A stretch of 64,000 nt of DNA from Tenacibaculum skagerrakense (GCF_004345825.1 NZ_SLXM01000001.1:806001-870000); one strand, 5' to 3'; numbered from the stretch's first letter, positions 54,484 to 62,610 are shown. Numbers and translations: made by a program. The notes: generated by a model from the sequence alone, not told the origin.

Positions 54484-55317
54484 TTGGATAATATTTATAT
54501 AGAATATACTTTTGAAGTAACACCTAAAGAACCAGCAACAGAAATTCTAATTGCTGAATTAGGAAGTGTTGGTTTCGAAAGTTTTGTTGAAAATGATAAT
54601 GGAGTTGTAGCCTATATACAACAACAAGATTGGAACGAAAATTTGTTAGATGATATTTATATAATAAACTCAGAGGAGTTTTATATATCATATAACTATA
54701 AAGAAATTGCTCAAGAAAACTGGAATAAAGAATGGGAAAAAAACTTTACTCCAATTCGTGTAGATGATAAAGTTAGCATTCGTGCTCCTTTTCATGACAA
54801 CCCAGGTTTGCCTTATGATATTGTTATTGAGCCAAAAATGAGCTTTGGAACTGGGCATCATGAAACAACGCACATGATGGTGCAGCATTTACTAGCATTA
54901 GATGTTGAAGGGAGGAAAGTACTAGACATGGGATGCGGAACTGGGATTTTAGCAATCTTTGCTGAAATGAAAGGAGCTAAACCTATCGATGCAATTGATA
55001 TAGATAATTGGTGTTATCTAAACTCAATAGAAAACGTTGAAAGAAATAACTGTGAACATATAAGTGTTTATGAAGGCGACGCATCTTTACTAGTTAACAA
55101 AAAGTATGATGTAATTATTGCTAACATCAACAGGAACATCCTTTTATCAGATATAAAAACGTATGTAAGTTGTTTAAATGAAAAAGGAGTATTACTTTTA
55201 AGTGGATTTTATGAACAGGATATTCCTATCATAGATGAAGAAGCTAGGATATATGATTTAACTATAGATACTGTTATAAAAAGAAATAATTGGGTTGCAG
55301 TTAAATATTTAAAATAA
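54484..55317 (+). CDS. prmA: Ribosomal protein L11 methyltransferase
   Basis: 277 aa starting at TTG directly after the tpiA stop, so translation is coupled. It trimethylates L11 using SAM. The N-terminal small domain is EYTFEVTPKEPATEILIAELGSVGFESF; KMSFGTGHHETTHMM is the characteristic PrmA loop; the Rossmann part has VLDMGCGTGILAI and IIANINRNILL. No ATG is available in frame before these motifs. Confidence 0.94.
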   Translation: MDNIYIEYTFEVTPKEPATEILIAELGSVGFESFVENDNGVVAYIQQQDWNENLLDDIYIINSEEFYISYNYKEIAQENWNKEWEKNFTPIRVDDKVSIRAPFHDNPGLPYDIVIEPKMSFGTGHHETTHMMVQHLLALDVEGRKVLDMGCGTGILAIFAEMKGAKPIDAIDIDNWCYLNSIENVERNNCEHISVYEGDASLLVNKKYDVIIANINRNILLSDIKTYVSCLNEKGVLLLSGFYEQDIPIIDEEARIYDLTIDTVIKRNNWVAVKYLK

Positions 55318-55319
55318 TA

Positions 55320-55601
55320 ATGAAGATGAGTACAATTGAAAAGATTCAAGAAGAATTAGATGTCCTTATTCAGGAAACTAGAGAGCATGAAATTATTTTG
55401 TACAATGATGATGTTAATACCTTCGATTTTGTAATCGATAGTTTAGTAAGTGTGTGTGATCATACGTTAGAACAGGCTGAGCAATGTACTATACTTGTAC
55501 ACTATAAAGGAAAATGTGCTGTTAAAACTGGAGAGTACAAAGAATTAGAGCCTAGATGTACAAAATTACTTGAACTAGGTTTATCTGCTGAAATAGTTTA
55601 A
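55320..55601 (+). CDS. clpS: ClpS adaptor of the Clp protease
   Basis: 93 aa (or 91, if the ATG at 55326 is used). ILYNDDVNTFDFVIDSLVSVCDHTLEQAEQCTILVHYKGKCAVKTGEYKELEP is the ClpS core: it binds N-degron substrates and delivers them to ClpA/ClpC-type unfoldases. The DDVNTFDFV loop forms the N-end pocket. The gap after prmA is 2 bases. Confidence 0.95.
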   Translation: MKMSTIEKIQEELDVLIQETREHEIILYNDDVNTFDFVIDSLVSVCDHTLEQAEQCTILVHYKGKCAVKTGEYKELEPRCTKLLELGLSAEIV

Positions 55602-55604
55602 TTA

Positions 55605-55877
55605 ATGGAAAATGTTTTAAGGTACTATGAGTTTTCAGAATTCTTTCAGGATGAATCTGAAACTTTTGAAGGAAAAGAAATTTCCTACACCTCTTTAAAT
55701 TCTGAACATTTTCTAATTTTTACCAAAGAAAGTAATACATACGATTTATATGTTTCTAAATATTCCTCTGAAAAGGAGATAGGAAAAAAACCTCCTCAGA
55801 TACTGGAATTGTTGATGAAAAACTACGATAAATCAATACCTGAACATCGTGTAATTTTAAGGAAATATTTATACTAA
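55605..55877 (+). CDS. Small protein of unknown function after clpS
   Basis: 90 aa, no signal peptide. N-terminal part is acidic (YYEFSEFFQDESETFEGKEISY); the C-terminal part is more basic (LLMKNYDKSIPEHRVILRKYLY). The 3-base gap from clpS implies co-translation, which suggests an ancillary role with ClpS or a housekeeping function, but no domain is recognisable. It is not an obvious shadow frame: nothing else occupies the region, and a terminator follows at once. Confidence 0.65.
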   Translation: MENVLRYYEFSEFFQDESETFEGKEISYTSLNSEHFLIFTKESNTYDLYVSKYSSEKEIGKKPPQILELLMKNYDKSIPEHRVILRKYLY

Positions 55878-55880
55878 ACT

Positions 55881-55914
55881 AAAAGATCAAATTTTTTGAT
55901 CTTTTTTTTTTTGC
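55881..55914 (+). terminator. Terminator of the tpiA-prmA-clpS operon
   Basis: AAAAGATCAAA / TTTTTTGATCTTTT, then a long run of T. The sRNA-like array begins just after it, at 55921. Confidence 0.85.
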
Positions 55915-55920
55915 TTTTTA

Positions 55921-56193
55921 GTGACTTTTTAAAAAGTGGTGTGTCTTAATAGTGTAATAACATAACAAAGGTTATTAAAATTTAAGTTCATTGTAATAAT
56001 TAGTCACAGTAGTCCCTTTAAATTAGAAGGCCAAATCCCTATTCAAAGAACTTCTTTGAGTAAGTAACCAGAAAGAAGAAGTTCTGGCTTTAAAATTTAA
56101 TTTAGATATAGTTAGTAAAAATAGTAGTAGTTAGTTTTTATACTAAGTTTGGTTAGACAAAGAGCCTCAGACGAGTTTTTGAGGCTTTTTTTT
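55921..56193 (+). ncRNA. Candidate small RNA 1 of a tandem array
   Basis: Promoter-like motif GTGACTTT (55921-55928), 11 bases, TGTGTCTTA (55940-55948); expected start near 55955. The body contains hairpins AATAAC / GTTATT (55956-55976) and TCAAAG / CTTTGA (56043-56059), plus mutually exclusive CCAGAA / TTCTGG (56068-56087) and AAGGCCA / TGGCTTT (56028-56091). The conserved block (56120-56158) is followed by the terminator GCCTCA / TGAGGC with T8 (56164-56193). Expected length is about 240 nt. The block and promoter recur in the next two units. No open frame of useful size. Confidence 0.6.
56120..56158 (+). repeat. 39-nt conserved block, copy 1
   Basis: Starts AATAGTAGTAGTTAG, ends AAGTTTGGTTAGAC. 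Identical to copy 2 (56299-56337); differs from copy 3 at one base. It contains the inverted pair TTAGT / ACTAA around TTTTAT. Confidence 0.9.
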
Positions 56194-56214
56194 AAAAAAA
56201 ACAAATAATTTAAG

Positions 56215-56376
56215 GTGACTTTACAAAGAGAAATGTGTCTTAATAATTGAAACAACTAGTTGATTGTTGTTTTGATTAAAAAAATAAATAAGTAGTAAAA
56301 TAGTAGTAGTTAGTTTTTATACTAAGTTTGGTTAGACGAGGAAGCCTCAAACATATGTTTGAGGTTTCTTTTTTTA
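56215..56376 (+). ncRNA. Candidate small RNA 2 of a tandem array
   Basis: GTGACTTT (56215-56222), 11 bases, TGTGTCTTA (56234-56242); expected start near 56249. The body has a CAACTAGTTG palindrome (56263-56272). Conserved block 56299-56337. Terminator CCTCAAAC / GTTTGAGG (56345-56364) with T-rich tail to 56375. Expected length is about 127 nt. Confidence 0.6.
56299..56337 (+). repeat. 39-nt conserved block, copy 2
   Basis: Identical in sequence and length to the block at 56120-56158. Confidence 0.9.
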
Positions 56377-56395
56377 TACAATCAGGTTGTTTTTT

Positions 56396-56513
56396 GTGAC
56401 TTTTTAAAGAATGGTGTGTCTTATAAGTGTAAATAGTTTTAAATAGTAGTAGTTAGTTTTTATACAAAGTTTGGTTAGACTTTAAACCTCAAGTTTTTCT
56501 TGAGGTTTTTTTA
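56396..56513 (+). ncRNA. Candidate small RNA 3 of a tandem array
   Basis: GTGACTTT (56396-56403), 11 bases, TGTGTCTTA (56415-56423); expected start near 56430. Almost no variable body. Conserved block 56442-56480. Terminator AAACCTCAAG / CTTGAGGTTT (56484-56508) and T to 56512. Expected length is about 83 nt, the minimal version of the family. Confidence 0.6.
56442..56480 (+). repeat. 39-nt conserved block, copy 3
   Basis: As the other copies, with ATACAAAG in place of ATACTAAG (one substitution). Confidence 0.9.
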
Positions 56514-56777
56514 GTTTATTAAAATGTTAATTTTTCTTCTTAAAGTTTAAAATAACACAATTCTGTTTTATTTAATTTATTTCTCTAGTTGTTTAATAGG
56601 ATAATTGATTTAAATAGTTAATATTTAATGTTCTATACGTTTAAAAAAACACATAATTGTTTAAATGTTAACATTTAAGATAATTTTGTGTAATTACAAA
56701 TAAGTGTTAAAAACATGAATAAATTATTATATTTTCGTTAAAAATATTTTATTAACCATTAAAAACTAAATTTAAAA
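56514..56777. other. AT-rich leader region of the M57 protease gene
   Basis: Very AT-rich, no coding sequence. TAAAAACTAA (56760-56769), just before the ATG, is complementary to TTAGTTTTTA in the conserved block of the upstream array. Confidence 0.5.
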
Positions 56778-57611
56778 ATGAAAAAAATGAAATTCTCCCG
56801 AATTGCATTATTACTAGTTGGGGCTAGTTTTTTCGCATGTCAAACTGAAAACAATGAGCAACCAACAGATGCTACACAAAGTAATGTGTCTCCTGAGATC
56901 ATCGCTAAATTAGCGAACTATGATGTCAATACGAGCAATGTTCAAAAAGTTGACTTTATGTTACCTGATGGATCAACAACTCCTATGATCCAAATGGAAG
57001 GTGATATCCATATGTCTGAAGATCAGATTATGGGATTACCTAATTTACAGGGTGTTACTGGTAAGAACTACCATACTAACAACTTAGTTGCACAAAACAC
57101 TGTTATTGATATTATTGGTTATACTGGAGGAAGTAATGCTCTTTCTACAAAAGGTAGAACTGGTTTACAGTGGGCTGTAGATAACTATAATAGATTAAAC
57201 TTATCTATTAGGTTTAATTTAACTTTTGGTACTAATTACCAAGATAAAGATATGGTTGTTTACGTAAATCCAAATCAAAGTGGTTCTGGAGGTTCTGCAG
57301 GATTCCCTTCAGGTGGAGCACCTTACAAGTGGGTTCAAATTTATGGTTTAGACGGATTTAGTAATAACGTAAATGAGCACGTAATTACTCACGAAATTGG
57401 TCACTCAGTAGGTTTCCGTCATTCAGATTATTTCTCTAGACAAAGTTGTGGACAAAACGTTAATGAAGGTTCTGCAGGAGTAGGAGCTAATCCAATTCCA
57501 GGAACACCTTCAGGTTACGATCCAACTTCTATCATGTTAGCTTGTTTCAGTGGAAGTACTAATGGAGAGTTTAATAATAATGACGTTACAGCATTAAACT
57601 ATCTATACTAA
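56778..57611 (+). CDS. M57-type HEIGH zinc metallopeptidase lipoprotein
   Basis: 277 aa. Signal sequence with lipobox FFAC (Cys 20). The zinc site is HEIGH-x5-H: H205, E206, H209 and H215, then D217 (VITHEIGHSVGFRHSDY). The context GGAPYKWVQIYGLDGFSNNVNEH and the C-terminal SIMLACFSGSTNGEFNNNDVTALNYLY fit the dual-action HEIGH (peptidase M57) family, related to astacin-like metzincins (Met in SIM as the Met-turn). It is probably a surface or secreted protease. The gene follows the sRNA-like array and ends in a terminator. Confidence 0.88.
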   Translation: MKKMKFSRIALLLVGASFFACQTENNEQPTDATQSNVSPEIIAKLANYDVNTSNVQKVDFMLPDGSTTPMIQMEGDIHMSEDQIMGLPNLQGVTGKNYHTNNLVAQNTVIDIIGYTGGSNALSTKGRTGLQWAVDNYNRLNLSIRFNLTFGTNYQDKDMVVYVNPNQSGSGGSAGFPSGGAPYKWVQIYGLDGFSNNVNEHVITHEIGHSVGFRHSDYFSRQSCGQNVNEGSAGVGANPIPGTPSGYDPTSIMLACFSGSTNGEFNNNDVTALNYLY

Positions 57612-57635
57612 TAGTCATTAACTTTTTAGTATTAA

Positions 57636-57668
57636 AAAAAACCCGAGGATTTTTTCCTCGGGTTTTAT
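57636..57668. terminator. Bidirectional terminator between the M57 gene and 57672
   Basis: AAAACCCGAGGA (57638-57649) / TCCTCGGGTTTT (57655-57666). Confidence 0.9.
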
Positions 57669-57671
57669 ATT

Positions 57672-58067
57672 TTAATAAAATACTGTTTGAGAATAATCTA
57701 ATATTCGCAAACTAGCATCATAAAGTTTTATATTTATTTGAGGATAATTAATTTCATTATACTCATTTTTTAAAGTAAGCTCAATGTTTTCAGGATACAC
57801 TGGTTTTTCGGTGTTTTTGAACGATAAAAAGTATTTCCCTTCTCTATTAATTAGTTGAGCCATTTCAGAAGCTAGCTCATTTTTATTTTCATCTACTAAT
57901 TGAATTTGAATATATTCTATTTTTCCAACTTCATATATGTCAACATTCGCTTTATAAATAGAATCAGTTTTTTCAACAGTAGAATAAAACAAAGAACCTT
58001 CTCTATTTTGGGCAATTGAAGAAAAAACGGTTGTGAATAAAAATAATACTAGTGTAATTTTTCTCAT
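57672..58067 (-). CDS. Small secreted protein, function unknown
   Basis: 131 aa. Signal peptide (MRKITLVLFLFTTVFSSIAQ). The mature part is beta-rich with alternating charges (IEYIQIQLVDENKNELASEMAQLINREGKYFLSFKNTEKP, ENIELTLKNEYNE, INIKLYDASLRILDYSQTV). No cysteine or catalytic motif. Single gene, convergent with the M57 protease gene. Confidence 0.7.
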   Translation of the reverse strand: MRKITLVLFLFTTVFSSIAQNREGSLFYSTVEKTDSIYKANVDIYEVGKIEYIQIQLVDENKNELASEMAQLINREGKYFLSFKNTEKPVYPENIELTLKNEYNEINYPQINIKLYDASLRILDYSQTVFY

Positions 58068-58216
58068 GTTATTATATAATTCAAATTATTAAAATCGAGC
58101 GCAAGTTACAAAATCCTCATTTAAAACCTATTAATTATGTACTGATACGCCTAGTTGTTATAGTAGGTTAATAACCAAATTCATGCCAAAACATAATGGA
58201 ATAGTCTGTAAAAGTA

Positions 58217-58247
58217 AAAACTCTACACATCTAGTGTAGAGTTTTCA
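58217..58247 (-). terminator. Intrinsic terminator of the S8 protease gene
   Basis: AAAACTCTACAC (58217-58228) / GTGTAGAGTTTT (58234-58245), perfect 12-base arms. Remaining DNA between 58068 and 58288 shows no gene. Confidence 0.85.
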
Positions 58248-58288
58248 ATTTAAATGGTTGACTTAATTAGTCTTTTATAAAGGGATTA

Positions 58289-59773
58289 TTATTGAACAGC
58301 TTTTAGAGCATCAATGTTACCATATCCGAAACTAGAATTTCTATTCGGGTAGAATTCTCCAGCTCTTTTCATTTTGTCTAAAACCTGTGAACGTGACCAT
58401 CCTGGATTTCTAGCCCAAACTAATGCCGCGATTCCAGCTGTAGTGGCAGTAGCAACAGAAGATCCACCTACATAATTAGAAGCTCCATTATAGTAGCTTA
58501 AAACTGGAACAAAATTTCCAGAATTACGTTCCATTTCAATTGTGAAATCAATTTTAGAACCAGAATGACAATTACCACATCTAGTATATCTACCTTCTTT
58601 TAGACCAGTTACAGCAACAGTTTCATTCATGTTAGCAGGAAAGATAACACCATACCAATTTGTAACAGAAGTAGAAGTACCACCAGCAGCAATAATTAAT
58701 TTTCCTCTGTTGTATGCGTATCTGATAGCATCTGCTACTCTTGAGCTACTAAAAGGAGAACCAATAGACATTGAAACAATTTTAATATCACTTCTATTTC
58801 CAATAGCTGTTAAAGCTTCAGCTACACCTCTTTTTTCATGATAATCATCAATTAATACATTTTGAACAGCACGATAGGTAACTAGATTCGCATTATAAGC
58901 AACACCAACTGGTAAGTTGTCATTATTTCTTGGAGCAGTAGCCACAGAAGCCATACTTGTTCCATGTCCACATTTATCATTAACTCCGTCGTAATTGTTA
59001 GACCATGCCCACCAAGAATCTACATAAGTACCATATTTCTGTACAGTTCTTCCAGAAGAATAACCATCATTAAAATATTGGTTCATCCATTTTTGATCAG
59101 GAGATAAACCTGAATCAATTACAGCAACTGTAATACCTCTACCAGTACTATAGTTCCAAGCAGAAGGGATGTTGTGAATGTCAAAGTTCCAAGGGACTCT
59201 AGCTCCAGGTGCGATAGTGCGATAATCAGAAGAAGAAAGAGTCCTAGAGCTATAACCACATCCAAATCCTTCTCCAGATTTAGAAACACCATCTTGAGTT
59301 TCTAATTTATAGGTAGCTGGTTCTAAATAGCGAACTCTACTATCTTTTAATAAAGCTTCAATTGTTTCTTTATTATCTACTTTAATATCTATGATATTTA
59401 AAGTTTGATCAACATATAATTCATCTTTTCCTTTTGTTGAATTATTTGTGTTCTCTATAGTTCTTACTAGTTTAATTATATCATCTTTAATTAAATCAGA
59501 GCTAGAATTTTTTTGAAATTCATCAGCTGAATTTCCATAACCAATAGTTAACATGTTATCACCATGTTTAACAGCACTCCAAATAGTGTGAGCATCTGTA
59601 TCCGTCCAAAAGAAATCGCCTTTTGTATCAATAGATTCTTGAATTTTGCTATTGATTTGATCTTTCGTTAATAATTCAGTTTGCTGTTCAACGTTTTCTT
59701 GAGGAATATCATCGTTTTTAGAACAAGAGACAATAGCCATAGCCGCAGCTAAGCTGAGAATTAGTTTTTTCAT
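58289..59773 (-). CDS. Subtilisin-like serine protease (S8), lipoprotein
   Basis: 494 aa from the ATG at 59773 (MKKLILSLAAAMAIVSC, Cys 17 lipobox). An upstream in-frame extension to 59905 is AT-rich noise. N-terminal propeptide to about residue 190. Catalytic triad: D220 in VAVIDSG, H270 in CGHGTSMA, S439 in GGSSVATA. The oxyanion position, usually Asn in AAGN, is Gly here (AAGGTS, residue 365). The domain ends in a typical GYGNIDALKAV helix. Either activity is weakened, or oxyanion stabilisation is supplied otherwise. Terminator follows. Confidence 0.9.
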   Translation of the reverse strand: MKKLILSLAAAMAIVSCSKNDDIPQENVEQQTELLTKDQINSKIQESIDTKGDFFWTDTDAHTIWSAVKHGDNMLTIGYGNSADEFQKNSSSDLIKDDIIKLVRTIENTNNSTKGKDELYVDQTLNIIDIKVDNKETIEALLKDSRVRYLEPATYKLETQDGVSKSGEGFGCGYSSRTLSSSDYRTIAPGARVPWNFDIHNIPSAWNYSTGRGITVAVIDSGLSPDQKWMNQYFNDGYSSGRTVQKYGTYVDSWWAWSNNYDGVNDKCGHGTSMASVATAPRNNDNLPVGVAYNANLVTYRAVQNVLIDDYHEKRGVAEALTAIGNRSDIKIVSMSIGSPFSSSRVADAIRYAYNRGKLIIAAGGTSTSVTNWYGVIFPANMNETVAVTGLKEGRYTRCGNCHSGSKIDFTIEMERNSGNFVPVLSYYNGASNYVGGSSVATATTAGIAALVWARNPGWSRSQVLDKMKRAGEFYPNRNSSFGYGNIDALKAVQ

Positions 59774-59955
59774 TTTTTGAAGGGTTTTTAAGTTTTGTGA
59801 TAGCGAATATATTAAAAAATGAATTAAAAAATAAATAAATACATAATTATATGATGTTTTAATTATCAAAATAACAATTAATCTATTAAAAAGTCTTAAA
59901 AACATTACTTTAAGCTATTGATTTTATTAAGGATTATTGTCTTTTAGTAAAGTGC

Positions 59956-59995
59956 ATAAAAAAACCACATCTTTTTTAAAAATGTGGTTTTTTAA
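59956..59995 (-). terminator. Intrinsic terminator after the M28 peptidase gene
   Basis: AAACCACAT / ATGTGGTTT around TTTTTAAA with T residues on both sides; reverse-strand T tract follows the M28 gene. The region 59774-60037 shows nothing else. Confidence 0.75.
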
Positions 59996-60037
59996 ATATG
60001 GTAAAAATAAGAATGCTTAAATTTTTGCTTTAAGCTT

Positions 60038-61015
60038 TTATTCGATAGTTACTCTTGTAGGAGTGTCCTTTCCGTTTATAATTGAAGTGGTACCTATAGC
60101 AACTGCCTTGATGGTTTCTGTTAACACATTAACATCTAATGTTTCGGCTTCATCGGTTACCTTATGATAATCAGGGTCAATGTCAATTGGCGTAGTAGAA
60201 AAGGTATGAGAAGGAACCCCTAAACGTGCCAAAGAAGCATTATCAGACCTGAAAAACAAATTGTATTTTGGGTATGGATCTGGAAACAATTTATAACCTG
60301 TACCCTCAAGGTTTTTTTGAATGATTTTACCAAAATCAGATCTTTCAAAACCAGTTAACCAAGCTGTTTTGGGTCCTGTTTTCGGTTCTTTACCAATTAA
60401 TTCCAAATTAATACCTGCTACAAATTTTGAGGCATCAATTCCTTTACCAAAATATTTAGAACCTATAAGTCCCATTTCTTCTGCAGTGAAGCAAACAAAT
60501 AAAATACTTCTTTCGTTATTGCCTTTTTTCTTAAAATATTCTGCTAATGCAATAACACCAGTAACTCCAGAAGCATCATCGTTAGCGCCATTATATATTC
60601 TATCGCCATCGCCATCTTTTTTCATTTCCAAATGATCATAATGAGCAGACACAATTACAAACTCATCTTTTTTACTTTTTCCTTCTAAAACTCCCATAAC
60701 ATTAAACATTTTAATACCGTTATGCTCAAAGTTTTGTCTGTAGGAAGTATTGCTGTTGAAATAGGTTAATCCAATTTTTTTAAACTCATTTTCAATATAT
60801 TGAGCTGCTTTTTCTATTCCTGGAGTACCTGTTGCTCTTCCTTCCATTTCATCAGAAGCGAGCGTATATAAGTGTTTTTTTATTGTTGCCGGATTGAAAG
60901 TAATTTCTTCTGTAGTTTCTTTTAGTTTTTTTGACTCTTGAGCATTTGCTTTTGTGTATTCTTTACAAGAGAAAAGAATCATTAGTGCCGATATGAATAT
61001 ACTTGCTTTTTTCAT
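60038..61015 (-). CDS. M28 family zinc metallopeptidase lipoprotein
   Basis: 325 aa. Lipobox LFSC (Cys 17). Catalytic region: LASDEMEGRATGTPG; VSAHYDHL (zinc His and following Asp/His); NGANDDASGVTG (bridging Asp); FVCFTAEEMGLIGS (general-base Glu and zinc Glu); FRSDNASLARLGVPSHTF; and a last metal His in DYHKVTDEAE. M28 enzymes are aminopeptidases, here anchored at the envelope. Single gene. Confidence 0.93.
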   Translation of the reverse strand: MKKASIFISALMILFSCKEYTKANAQESKKLKETTEEITFNPATIKKHLYTLASDEMEGRATGTPGIEKAAQYIENEFKKIGLTYFNSNTSYRQNFEHNGIKMFNVMGVLEGKSKKDEFVIVSAHYDHLEMKKDGDGDRIYNGANDDASGVTGVIALAEYFKKKGNNERSILFVCFTAEEMGLIGSKYFGKGIDASKFVAGINLELIGKEPKTGPKTAWLTGFERSDFGKIIQKNLEGTGYKLFPDPYPKYNLFFRSDNASLARLGVPSHTFSTTPIDIDPDYHKVTDEAETLDVNVLTETIKAVAIGTTSIINGKDTPTRVTIE

Positions 61016-61056
61016 TTATGAACTGTTTAAATTTAGCCTTAGATAATATTATTTCG

Positions 61057-61064
61057 TAGTTTTG
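61057..61064 (+). promoter_or_regulatory. Predicted -7 element of kdsA
   Basis: TAGTTTTG. Its last three bases are the TTG (61062) that could be mistaken for an upstream start of kdsA; the transcript should begin after it, near 61069. Confidence 0.55.
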
Positions 61065-61079
61065 CGTAAAAATTTACCG

Positions 61080-61898
61080 ATGAATTTATCAAATATTCCG
61101 AACATAAAACATACAAATTCTAATAACTTTTTTTTATTAGCTGGTCCTTGTGCAATTGAAGGAGAAGATATGGCAATGCGAATAGCTGAAAAAGTACTTC
61201 AAATTACAAATAAATTAGAGATTCCTTTTATTTTTAAAGGGAGTTTTAAAAAGGCTAATAGAAGTAGAATAGACAGTTTTACAGGAATAGGTGATGAGAA
61301 AGCGTTAGAAATTTTAGCTAAAGTATCTGAAAGTTTTAAGGTTCCAACCATTACCGATATCCATGAAATAAGCGATGCTGCTTTAGCTGCAAAATATGTA
61401 GATGTACTTCAAATTCCTGCTTTTTTGGTTCGTCAGACCGATTTAGTGGTTGCAGCTGCAAAAACTGGGAAAGTAGTGAATCTAAAAAAGGGTCAGTTTA
61501 TGAGTCCAGAAGCTATGAAGCATGCAGTACAAAAAGTGAAAGATTCTGGAAATGACAATGTTTGGATAACAGACAGAGGAACGATGTTTGGTTATCAAGA
61601 TATGATTGTTGATTTTAGAGGTATACCTACAATGAGAAGTTATGCTCCAACAGTTTTGGATGTTACACACTCATTACAACAACCAAATCAAAGCTCTGGA
61701 GTTACTGGAGGTAGACCTGATATGATTGAAACAATAGCAAGAGCAGGAGTAGTAAATAATATTGACGGATTATTTATGGAAACTCATTTTGATCCTGCTA
61801 ACGCAAAATCTGATGGTGCCAATATGTTGCATTTAGACTATTTAGAAAAATTACTTACCAATTTAGTAGCTATTAGAAAAGTAGTTAACGGCTTATAA
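61080..61898 (+). CDS. kdsA: KDO-8-phosphate synthase
   Basis: 272 aa from the ATG at 61080. It condenses PEP and arabinose-5-phosphate to KDO8P for lipopolysaccharide core synthesis. Motifs: LLAGPCAIEGEDMAMRIAE; FIFKGSFKKANRSRIDSFTGIG; DVLQIPAFLVRQTDLV; and VTGGRPDMIETIARAG. The TTG at 61062 lies inside the promoter element and is rejected. The next gene overlaps the stop codon by one base. Confidence 0.95.
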   Translation: MNLSNIPNIKHTNSNNFFLLAGPCAIEGEDMAMRIAEKVLQITNKLEIPFIFKGSFKKANRSRIDSFTGIGDEKALEILAKVSESFKVPTITDIHEISDAALAAKYVDVLQIPAFLVRQTDLVVAAAKTGKVVNLKKGQFMSPEAMKHAVQKVKDSGNDNVWITDRGTMFGYQDMIVDFRGIPTMRSYAPTVLDVTHSLQQPNQSSGVTGGRPDMIETIARAGVVNNIDGLFMETHFDPANAKSDGANMLHLDYLEKLLTNLVAIRKVVNGL

Positions 61899-62464
61899 TG
61901 GCTTTTGATTTTCTGATAACTTCCACAAAAGAACTATCTGTATTAGCAAAGGCTAAAAAATTAACTACTTGGTTAGAAGTGGTTAATTACGTAAAATCTT
62001 TGCCTTATGGAAGAAATACCAATAGAACAGATGTATCATTAGTATTAAAAGAAGAAAAAGGGAGTTGTAGTTCTAAACATGCTTTTTTAAAATCATTAGC
62101 TATTGAAAATTCAAAGAAAGAAGTCGAGTTAATTTTGGCTATCTATAAAATGAATGCTAATAATACTAGTATAGGTACTACAATAAGTAAAAAAAATTTA
62201 GAATATATTCCTGAGGCACATTGTTATCTAAAAGTTTTGGGAAACAGCCTAGATATTACTTCCGAATCATCAAATTTTAATAACATAAAAGAAGCTATAC
62301 TTTCCGAAGAAATAATTTTACCAAATCAAGTTTCTGAGTTTAAAGTAAATTACCATCAAGAGTTTATAAAAAAATGGATTAAAGAGGAACAAATCAATTT
62401 TTCCTTTGATAAAATATGGAAAATAAGAGAAGAGTGCATAAGGTATCTTTCTCAAAATAGTTGA
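61898..62464 (+). CDS. Transglutaminase-like protein, function unknown
   Basis: 188 aa, no signal peptide. The likely catalytic triad of a transglutaminase-like cysteine fold: Cys in EKGSCSSKHAFL, His in IPEAHCYLKV, Asp in NSLDITSES. The surrounding pattern (LPYGRNTNRTDVSLVLKEEKG) suggests a family member with a defined substrate, which I cannot name. Start overlaps the kdsA stop (TAATG), so the two are translated together, although no link to KDO is known. Confidence 0.7.
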   Translation: MAFDFLITSTKELSVLAKAKKLTTWLEVVNYVKSLPYGRNTNRTDVSLVLKEEKGSCSSKHAFLKSLAIENSKKEVELILAIYKMNANNTSIGTTISKKNLEYIPEAHCYLKVLGNSLDITSESSNFNNIKEAILSEEIILPNQVSEFKVNYHQEFIKKWIKEEQINFSFDKIWKIREECIRYLSQNS

Positions 62465-62610
62465 TTTTTTGGGTGTTATTTTACTATTGTACTTATAAAA
62501 TTAAAATTCATCCATCTATACTTTTACATCTTCTCATCGATTAAAAAATGTCTAATCAATTTAGTTGAATAAATTCCCCATCGATTAGTTACATAATAAC
62601 TATGATTTTT

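Noticed and set aside
55921..56513. CRISPR array
   Set aside because: The repeats are spaced irregularly (179 and 143 bases), each is followed by its own terminator, and no cas genes are near.
55921..56513. Set of leader peptides in the tandem array
   Set aside because: No ATG-started frame is shared by the three units; stop codons break all frames of the conserved block, except a short one with no start.
59774..59905. N-terminal extension of the S8 protease
   Set aside because: It is AT-rich, hydrophobic noise, ahead of a perfect lipoprotein signal peptide starting at 59773.
61062..61079. TTG start for kdsA
   Set aside because: The TTG is the end of a TAGTTTTG promoter element; the ATG at 61080 gives the usual length.
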